A stretch of DNA of 37,397 nt from an uncultured Prevotellaceae bacterium. GTDB lineage: Bacteria > Bacteroidota > Bacteroidia > Bacteroidales > Bacteroidaceae. The notes beneath the pieces were generated by a model that did not search any database, was not told the DNA's origin, and saw only the letters and a list, made by a program, of their open reading frames with translations. Every line of letters begins with the position of its first letter. The stretch's first letter is position 1. Shown piece after piece: positions 31,565 to 37,397 of this stretch. Location: positions 6,772-44,168 of the forward strand of contig CACZGH010000037.1 in assembly GCA_902780635.1 (NCBI GenBank), given 5' to 3'. Made by a program: the position numbers and the translations under genes.

Positions 31565-31857
31565 AAATAGCAAGAAAAAATGGGAAAAGCAATGAAGGTA
31601 TCATTTTTTTTCATCTTTGGTCTACCTTTGTCGCATACGAGCATTATTCACAAATCAATACCTGGTACGATCATGAAATTCTAATTATCTTATTGGCATG
31701 CATGCTGATACCTTATACGATACAGGCACAGGCCTTCGAATATCCCGAATACGAGGACAACAACGAGAAGATAGCAGTGAAATATCAAGGCAGCCTCCTA
31801 AGTATTGCTCAGAGTTACACGTTATTTGCTTTTTGCTATCCAATCGCTTTGTACTGA
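31565..31857 (+). pseudogene. Remnant of a secreted-protein gene (copy A)
   Basis: A leader with a TACCTTTG box (31623-31630) is followed by ATGAAATTCTAA at 31672, stopping after three codons. A shift of frame restores a signal peptide, ILIILLACMLIPYTIQAQ, and the mature start AFEYPEYEDNNEKIAVKYQG, then the reading frame runs out into the end of the helicase gene. Bases 31565-31705 resemble 36103-36247, so two paralogous gene starts have decayed on either side of the helicase. Confidence 0.6.
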
Positions 31858-34800
31858 CTTGCAAATGCATAAGTAGCTTCTGACATCGGAGTATTTAAAT
31901 GCCATACAATCTGCATAGGTCTTGAACCTTCGATGCTTTTCATCGTTACTTGACCAAGATAAGTAAAGCCCATTCTGCAACCATAATCAGGATGGTCAGC
32001 TTGTTGACGAACAAATAGAAGCATATTGTTATCACCATTGCGATAAGCCTCTGCTTCACGACTACCCTCGCGGACACGATTCTGTGTTTCCCAATGAAAA
32101 AACTCACGATTCTGAGCAAAATCCTTGTAAGCAGTCAAGGAACCTTCCTCGCGTTTTTTAATAATATCAACGTACATGGCTTCAAGCTTTATTGACTTTA
32201 ATCGTTCAACTCCTTCACGAGAAGAAGATTTGTGCTCGAGAGTAGAAAGACCTAACGCAGCCTGAATTTGAGCCTTAGTGTAAACACCATGTAGATGCAG
32301 AGGATTCCAATCGTTAAAAACAGAGTTATCTTCTTTTTCTGGCGCGGAACATCTCTCCCGCAGATATTCTATCACTTCTTTTATCTCTTGTATAAACAAT
32401 TTGTCATTTGCAAGATCTCGAAACATACCAGCAATACTCGCATAATTGCCTGAAATATCGAATAAATCATAATAAAACATGACCGCACAGCGTCTTTCTC
32501 GTTCACTAAAGGCATCCGTGTCGCAGTTAAATCCACTTTCTACGAACCTCAATAATTGAGTGAAGTATGAATACGAGTCCGTTGCGAGCCATTTTTTCTT
32601 CACAGCAAACCTAATGAGATAGGCATGCGGTGAAACATCATTTTGCACACCTGCCAAATGACATAATTCTCCCCAACTAAGAGTGTTGTAAATTTTGTGG
32701 AATGGCACATGACTATAAGCAATAAATTTTTTTAGAGAGAAGGTATCCTTGTTTTCTTTATAGTATGCAGCTATCTCTTTGATGATCCGATTCTTATTCA
32801 AACTGCGCATGTAACCTTCGATATTTGCTATTACCTCTTCCTTCGCTTTTTCTTCGAGGATAATCTTGCAACCAAATGGGGCATTCTGAAATCCCTCTTT
32901 TATCTCAGTAAGAATAGAACGCGAATGGCGTCCAATAAGAGATTCAAAACGTTCCTTATAGTTAAATTCTGCACGTGAATGTCCCACAAAGTCAAGAACA
33001 GTAAGGTGTTTTTTGCCCTTGTGCAAACGAAGTCCGCGACCAAACTGCTGAAGGAATACAGTAGCACTCTCTGTAGGGCGTAGGAAGAGAATGGTGTCAA
33101 TTTCAGGGATATCAACACCTTCGTTAAAAAGATCGACTACAAAGAGATAATTAATGTTGCCTGTTTGTAACTGTTTCTTCACACGTCGGCGATAATCATC
33201 ATTATCATCACTCGTTAGTACAGACGTTTTCAATCTTGCCAAAGTAAACTTGGCATTCATGAACTTAGCATGCTCTTTGTCTACACAGAAACAAAGTGCA
33301 CGAACTTTATGCAAACGACAATCACCAATATATTCTTGCATCTTCTTCAGAATGAGCCCTGTACGAAAGTCGTTTTGTGTATAGATACGCGAAAGTTCTG
33401 CTATATCATATCCATTACCACTCCAACGAACCTCTGACAAATCCACGTTATCTGGAATGCCATAGTAATGGAATGGTGCAAGCAAACCCGCATTCAAGGC
33501 TGCTGGTAGGCGTATCTCTGCTGAAATATGTCCATCAAAAAAAACTGTAATATCCTCTTGATAATTAGTTCGTTCTGGTGTTGCGGTCAAACCTAGTAGA
33601 ATCTGCGGTTTAAAGTAGGTCATCAGTTTGACATATGTGGGCGCCACAATGTGGTGAACCTCATCCACCACCATGTAGTCGTAATAATCCTCAGCCAGTG
33701 GTAACTTATCTATGCGGTTGCGCAATGTATCCTTGCTTGCAAAAACATGTTGATAACTTGAAGGCTCGTTGTTACCATCCCACACACTACCGAAGTTAGG
33801 ATCATCTAGTACTATTCGGAAAGTCTGCATTGCCTGACGCAGAATCTCTTGGCGATGAGCAATAAAAAGGAAATGACAGTCAGGGTGAGCCTCACGATAG
33901 CGTTTGAAGTCGAAGGCCGCTATTACGGTCTTTCCTGTTCCTGTAGCAGCCACAATAAGATTACGATAATGACCATGCACCATGCGCTCTACATCTAACT
34001 TTTCCAGAATCTCTTGCTGATAGTCCTTAGCACGCATCAGGTCGAGAGCAGAGAAATCAAGCAATGGCGTTTCCCAATCTACTCCTAAAGCTTTCTTTAA
34101 TCGCTCATTACTCAAACCAGGTACATAACTCTCAAAAGATGTGTCACACCAATAGGATTCAAATGAATTGCGAATCTCCTCAATAACCTGCGGAAGCTCA
34201 AACTGGGTAGCTTTAAAATTCCATTCCTTACCATCTTTCAAGGCATAACGAGAAAGATTACTTGATCCTATATAAGCACAGTGAAAGCCCGAATTACGAA
34301 GGAAAATATATGATTTGGCATGCAAACGATCTTGCGTACCATCATATGAAATTTTAATCTCCGTGTTAGCCAATGTTCCCAATCTAACTATAGCATCATA
34401 ATCTGTTGCTCCAGTGTAGGTTGTAGTAATAATGCGCAAGCGCTTTCCTTCACTCGTAAACTTCTTCAAACTATTCCATAGAAGATTTAACCCGCTCGTC
34501 TTGATGAACGAAACCACCCAACAAATCTCATCAGCGCAAAGTATCTCTCGGTTCAGTTCACTCTCCATATCAACAGGACCTATTCCTCCGAAAAACAAAG
34601 CACTCCGACTGAGTGTCGTTATAGGAGTAATAGCGCTCAAATGTTCTTCAATATCTGGATATTCACAATTGGTGCGGTCAACGACAGCAGTCAATATATT
34701 TTTCTGAGCATCAATCAAATCGAGTTCCGTATCATCTACATTGAATTCTCTGCCCAACATCTTGATTACAGAATTGACAAAATCTGTATATTTATCAGCC

Positions 34801-35006
34801 TGTTGATCTTCAGGTGTCCCAATAAATGCCAACTCTATTAGATGTTGTAAATATTTGCTCAAAATATAAACGGCATCATCTTTAGTAATTTGTTTTTTGC
34901 CAATATAGAAACGATTAGCATCTACTTCATTCAGTTTCAACTGAAAAAGACGTGTGATAATCTGTTCATATACACCAGTTGGAATATTTTGATTACGCAT
35001 AAGCAC
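31836..35006 (-). CDS. PLD-like nuclease / DEAD-box helicase / DUF3427 protein
   Basis: This 1056-residue cytoplasmic protein contains in order a helical N-terminus (1-130) and a phospholipase D-like domain (about 140-290) with one HxK...GSxN motif (LHAKSYIFLRN, AYIGSSNLSRYAL). An SF2 helicase follows with AATGTGKTVIAAF near 352, VVDEVHHIVAP near 445, LLGLTATPERT and QQFGRGLRLHKGK. The C-terminal part of over 300 residues resembles DUF3427. Proteins of this architecture occur in accessory and defence-like regions and may cleave or unwind foreign DNA. That role is inference. The neighbouring recQ and gene debris fit an accessory locus. Confidence 0.88.
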   Translation of the reverse strand: MLMRNQNIPTGVYEQIITRLFQLKLNEVDANRFYIGKKQITKDDAVYILSKYLQHLIELAFIGTPEDQQADKYTDFVNSVIKMLGREFNVDDTELDLIDAQKNILTAVVDRTNCEYPDIEEHLSAITPITTLSRSALFFGGIGPVDMESELNREILCADEICWVVSFIKTSGLNLLWNSLKKFTSEGKRLRIITTTYTGATDYDAIVRLGTLANTEIKISYDGTQDRLHAKSYIFLRNSGFHCAYIGSSNLSRYALKDGKEWNFKATQFELPQVIEEIRNSFESYWCDTSFESYVPGLSNERLKKALGVDWETPLLDFSALDLMRAKDYQQEILEKLDVERMVHGHYRNLIVAATGTGKTVIAAFDFKRYREAHPDCHFLFIAHRQEILRQAMQTFRIVLDDPNFGSVWDGNNEPSSYQHVFASKDTLRNRIDKLPLAEDYYDYMVVDEVHHIVAPTYVKLMTYFKPQILLGLTATPERTNYQEDITVFFDGHISAEIRLPAALNAGLLAPFHYYGIPDNVDLSEVRWSGNGYDIAELSRIYTQNDFRTGLILKKMQEYIGDCRLHKVRALCFCVDKEHAKFMNAKFTLARLKTSVLTSDDNDDYRRRVKKQLQTGNINYLFVVDLFNEGVDIPEIDTILFLRPTESATVFLQQFGRGLRLHKGKKHLTVLDFVGHSRAEFNYKERFESLIGRHSRSILTEIKEGFQNAPFGCKIILEEKAKEEVIANIEGYMRSLNKNRIIKEIAAYYKENKDTFSLKKFIAYSHVPFHKIYNTLSWGELCHLAGVQNDVSPHAYLIRFAVKKKWLATDSYSYFTQLLRFVESGFNCDTDAFSERERRCAVMFYYDLFDISGNYASIAGMFRDLANDKLFIQEIKEVIEYLRERCSAPEKEDNSVFNDWNPLHLHGVYTKAQIQAALGLSTLEHKSSSREGVERLKSIKLEAMYVDIIKKREEGSLTAYKDFAQNREFFHWETQNRVREGSREAEAYRNGDNNMLLFVRQQADHPDYGCRMGFTYLGQVTMKSIEGSRPMQIVWHLNTPMSEATYAFASQYKAIG

Positions 35007-35244
35007 TTACTATAAATAATAATTTTTACTAAAAATATCCTTCCTGAACTGTGGGGACAGAGTTTTTGATTTATATTCTCTAATTACTGAAAGAATTCGC
35101 TGCTTCTTTAAAACTTGATTTCTTTATCACTCCGTCCTCCTTGATTCAATCTGGCCATTATGCACAACTATCTTTCGCCATAAAGAATAAAAGCAACTAA
35201 TAATACAATTGCAAATTCCTTTAAAGTTTATATGTTTTGAAGTG
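35007..35244. other. Spacer upstream of the helicase gene
   Basis: This 238-bp AT-rich spacer holds no gene. No consensus promoter is obvious for the helicase, which could be transcribed from the secreted-protein gene upstream on the same strand. Confidence 0.5.
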
Positions 35245-35931
35245 TTATAAGTCTTCGCCGTTAGCATGGTTATATTCATTGTCATAGTACATCGTAATGT
35301 AATACTCGCCATACAATTCAGATATACGGAACCACACGGGCTTCTTGAAAAGCATGTCCATAGCCATCCTAAGTGTTATACTTTGTACCTCATTGTTGAT
35401 TTCATCAGTACGATTCTCCAATTGCTCTGGGGAGTATTTCTTTAGAAGTTCATTCCTGATCTGTTCTTGAATAGCCAGAGTGTCTACCTTTTCCATATCA
35501 GGAATTTGGTAAAACAATGCTTCATAAATCTTGTTGTTAACAGTCATTTCATAGGATATATCCTCAGATTCGGACAATGTAAAATCATCAAAGGTTGTAT
35601 ATCTTTTATTGTTCTTAAACTGGCTTACAAGTTTGTTAAAACGAATCTTAATATTGGCTTCACTTTGATTATTTGCGTCACAAAGCATAATACGATATAC
35701 TTTATTATTGTTTGTGACAATGGAAATTTGTACATCTGTACCATTGAACTCACCTTCAAGGATCTCATTATCTCCAACCTTTTTGGGCACATAACCTTTT
35801 GCAATGAGTTTCTTTCTCATCTCTGATTTAAACCCATCTATTGGAATACCAAGAAAAGTGGTTACGTCTTTTTGAGCGTATACAGCAACAGTTAAAAGCG
35901 TTATTATACAACATGCTATTATTCTTTTCAT
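35245..35931 (-). CDS. Secreted protein of unknown function
   Basis: This 228-residue protein has a clear signal peptide (IIACCIITLLTVAVYAQ) and a mature domain beginning FLGIPIDGFKSEMRKKLIAK, a pattern I associate with a Bacteroidales family of small exported proteins. The rest is alternating strands with a helical segment around IQEQIRNELLKKYSPEQLEN. No catalytic motif is visible. A -7 box lies about 107 bases upstream, giving a long leader. It is AT-rich like the neighbouring helicase genes. Confidence 0.78.
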   Translation of the reverse strand: MKRIIACCIITLLTVAVYAQKDVTTFLGIPIDGFKSEMRKKLIAKGYVPKKVGDNEILEGEFNGTDVQISIVTNNNKVYRIMLCDANNQSEANIKIRFNKLVSQFKNNKRYTTFDDFTLSESEDISYEMTVNNKIYEALFYQIPDMEKVDTLAIQEQIRNELLKKYSPEQLENRTDEINNEVQSITLRMAMDMLFKKPVWFRISELYGEYYITMYYDNEYNHANGEDL

Positions 35932-36037
35932 ATCATGTATATTATTAGTAAATATTGATTAAGGTTCAAAAAATACTGGAACATCCGATACATGGTCAGA
36001 AAATCTATCGCGTTTTTTTGAAGGATTTTTAATGGCA

Positions 36038-36045
36038 CAAATATA
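36038..36045 (-). promoter_or_regulatory. -7 box of the secreted-protein gene
   Basis: On the minus strand TATATTTG matches TAnnTTTG perfectly; a TTG lies 22 bases upstream. It is about 107 bases before the ATG at 35931. Confidence 0.5.
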
Positions 36046-36102
36046 GATAAAAATTCGGATTAATAAGCAAGTTGAGATAAAGAAATTATTTTCTATAGAG
36101 AA

Positions 36103-36260
36103 AAAATACCAAGAAAAAATGGGAAAAGTAATGGGGATATCATTTTTTTATTTATCTCTGGCCTGTCTTGTTCGCAGACGAGCAATATCCACCAATCAAC
36201 ACCTGGTACCATCATGAAAAATCTGATTTTCTTATTGGCATGTAAGCATAGGGAAACTTG
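36103..36260 (+). pseudogene. Remnant of a secreted-protein gene (copy B)
   Basis: The sequence parallels 31565-31705, including the untranslated leader. It reads ATGAAAAATCTGATTTTCTT from 36213, encoding MKNLIFLLAC, the beginning of a lipoprotein-like signal, and then stops after 15 codons. Only the start of the gene survives. Confidence 0.6.
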
Positions 36261-36318
36261 ACCTTTCCAAAATGGCGAGAAGCGAAAAGCGAATGGCGAA
36301 GAGCTAAATAACACACTC

Positions 36319-36338
36319 CCCCTAACTTAGAGGGGGAG
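36319..36338. repeat. CCCCCTAA/TTAGAGGGGG-type hairpin
   Basis: TCCCCCTAA and TTAGAGGGGGA form an imperfect stem; a similar sequence is found at about 164-195 (AAGTTAGAGGGGG), and a related CCCCTCC/GGAGGGG hairpin at 9928-9944. Confidence 0.55.
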
Positions 36339-36381
36339 AGGATAGCATTACGAATGGCGAAAAAAACACTTTCTATGGATA

Positions 36382-36957
36382 TCATTCGAGCAACCATTTC
36401 CATATAGGAACGACTTCGATCTTCTTACCATTACCCAAAGGAATGCTTCCTTCTTCATCGAAAGTAACAATTACCATACGTTTCAGTGAAAGAAAAGCAT
36501 CAAGTTGTTTTAATGCTTTGGTTTCACGTTCAAAAGTGTCTTGCATACCTTCACCATAAATAGAATAAGAGGCTTGCACGGCATAGCCTTCCTCCACCAC
36601 AAGGAAATCAACCTCTATGTTCTTGTTATAGTAGCATAATTCTTCTCCATAACGTTTGTGCAGATATATGGCACAAAGGTTTTCCAATAGTGCTGTTTCT
36701 CCATTGAACAGAAAGATACTCAGCAGACCATTATCAACAAAGTAATGCTTCTTCACTGTCTCTTTCTCTACAAACTTCGATGCATAGTTTTCCAATGAGA
36801 ATAAAATGAAAGCCTCCTGCGCATAACGCACATAGTCGCTAACTGATGATACGGCAATATTTGTTCCCGTAGAGCGTATCAGGTGGGCAATACGATTATA
36901 TGAAATAGGCCGCAAATCAGGGTACGGAATGTTTCTTTTGTTACGGCCATGATATAT
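36382..36957 (-). pseudogene. Truncated ATPase, DUF4143 C-terminal part
   Basis: The frame encodes about 190 residues matching only the C-terminal half of AAA-type ATPases with DUF4143: PISYNRIAHLIRSTGTNIAV, a winged-helix-like segment, then KKHYFVDNGLLSIFLFNGET and the nuclease-like IEVDFLVVEEGYAVQASYS. The N-terminal ATPase with Walker A, about 200 residues, is missing. The frame is open upstream only to a TAG at 36958. The nearby ATG at 36950 is out of frame. A promoter stands upstream at 36991-37022, so a deletion between promoter and DUF4143 part is likely. A short product from the TTG at 36915 is possible. Confidence 0.75.
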
Positions 36958-36990
36958 CTATAATTGTACTAAAAGTATGAAAAGTATGGG

Positions 36991-37022
36991 CAAAGATATA
37001 AATTTTATTTGTTGATAGCAAA
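36991..37022 (-). promoter_or_regulatory. Promoter with overlapping inverted repeat
   Basis: On the minus strand TTTG (37022-37019), a 20-base spacer and TATCTTTG (36998-36991) match the consensus exactly. A perfect 9-bp inverted repeat, TTTTATTTG (37003-37011) and CAAATAAAA (37019-37027), covers the -33 box and much of the spacer, as an operator might. Confidence 0.7.
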
Positions 37023-37094
37023 TAAAATTAGCGATTTTTGTTTGATGGCAGCAAATAAAAACATATTTGTTACGATAAAATTCTCGTTTCCCGG

Positions 37095-37397
37095 AGGAGG
37101 GCAACTCTCTAATGGGTAAGAGGTGAAAAGAGCTCCTATTCTCCTATCCTTGACCAATTTATTCTCTAAGGAGTCAAGGAAGGAGTTTTCGCAATCCTTT
37201 TATTTGTCGGGCTCGGAGGCCAGACCTCCTATGTCCAGAGTCTCAGCAATCGAATAATTATCGTATTTTCCGTTATTTTTCGTAATAAAAATATTTCTGC
37301 ATTTATTCTGCAAAATAATAAGATTAAAAAAGGGGGAAAAAGGAGGAAAAAGGAGGAAAAAGTGCCAAGGCACTCTCAAAAAAATGATAAAAAATTT
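37095..37397. repeat. Intergenic repeat island 6 (runs off the window)
   Basis: This contains the purine-rich inverted repeat module (about 37125-37185), a GC palindrome with one change (37206-37225, GCCAGAC instead of GCCCGAC) and, at 37317-37397, a sequence nearly identical to 14356-14433. The latter has AGTGCC-AA-GGCACT (37361-37374), followed on the minus strand by five Ts, terminator-like in that direction. Confidence 0.85.

Larger units (their letters stand above)
35932..36381. other. Intergenic region with gene-start remnant
   Basis: This 450-bp gap contains the promoter box for the secreted-protein gene (36038-36045, minus), the copy B remnant (36103-36260, plus), GCGAAAAGCGAATGGCGAA-type short repeats (36270-36310) and a CCCCCTAACTTAGAGGGGGA hairpin (36319-36338) related to bases 164-190. 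Confidence 0.65.

Overview
The window looks like chromosome of a Prevotella-type Bacteroidales bacterium. The evidence is many upstream sites matching the Bacteroidetes promoter (TTTG, about 20 bases, TAnnTTTG), no Shine-Dalgarno pattern, a DAHP synthase with a C-terminal chorismate mutase, GH97 and GH115 glycosidases, a korDABC-type ferredoxin oxidoreductase set and DUF4112/DUF4143 proteins. No rRNA, tRNA, transposase or CRISPR array was found. Genus is inference.

Layout. 0.7-2.7 kb (minus): an exported mutarotase with an unusual C-terminal membrane segment, overlapping a small exported protein with an 18-bp coding repeat. 3.1-5.0 kb: a secreted protein of unknown function and a TPR protein. 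5.0-9.4 kb: a phenylalanine/tyrosine operon (prephenate dehydratase, aminotransferase, DAHP synthase/chorismate mutase, prephenate dehydrogenase). In front of it is what appears to be a complete transcription attenuator: promoter, 24-codon leader peptide with four Tyr-Phe pairs in a row, a 16-bp antiterminator helix and a mutually exclusive terminator with seven Ts. 10.0-13.8 kb: an endonuclease/exonuclease/phosphatase-family protein, a small membrane protein and a GH115 alpha-glucuronidase. 14.8-20.0 kb: sugar genes (ROK kinase, NagB-like protein, MFS sugar transporter, GH97). 20.2-25.4 kb: ffh, folD, a mini-TPR protein and the four genes of a 2-oxoacid:ferredoxin oxidoreductase. 26.0-28.8 kb: a DUF4112 protein and a large secreted YD-repeat-like protein. 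28.9-37 kb: a more AT-rich accessory stretch with RecQ, a large PLD-helicase-DUF3427 protein, a secreted protein, gene remnants and a truncated DUF4143 ATPase.

Between the genes lie repeat islands built from shared modules: ten copies of a 20-bp GC-rich palindrome, a GTCATC/GATGAC hairpin, purine-rich inverted repeats and a 7-bp tandem repeat with 4, 5 or 6 units. Separate from these are two copies of a MITE-like element of about 235 bp with terminal inverted repeats. One lies inside the aromatic operon and encodes the last codons of the aminotransferase. The attenuator, the repeat islands and the MITE-like element are the most notable finds.
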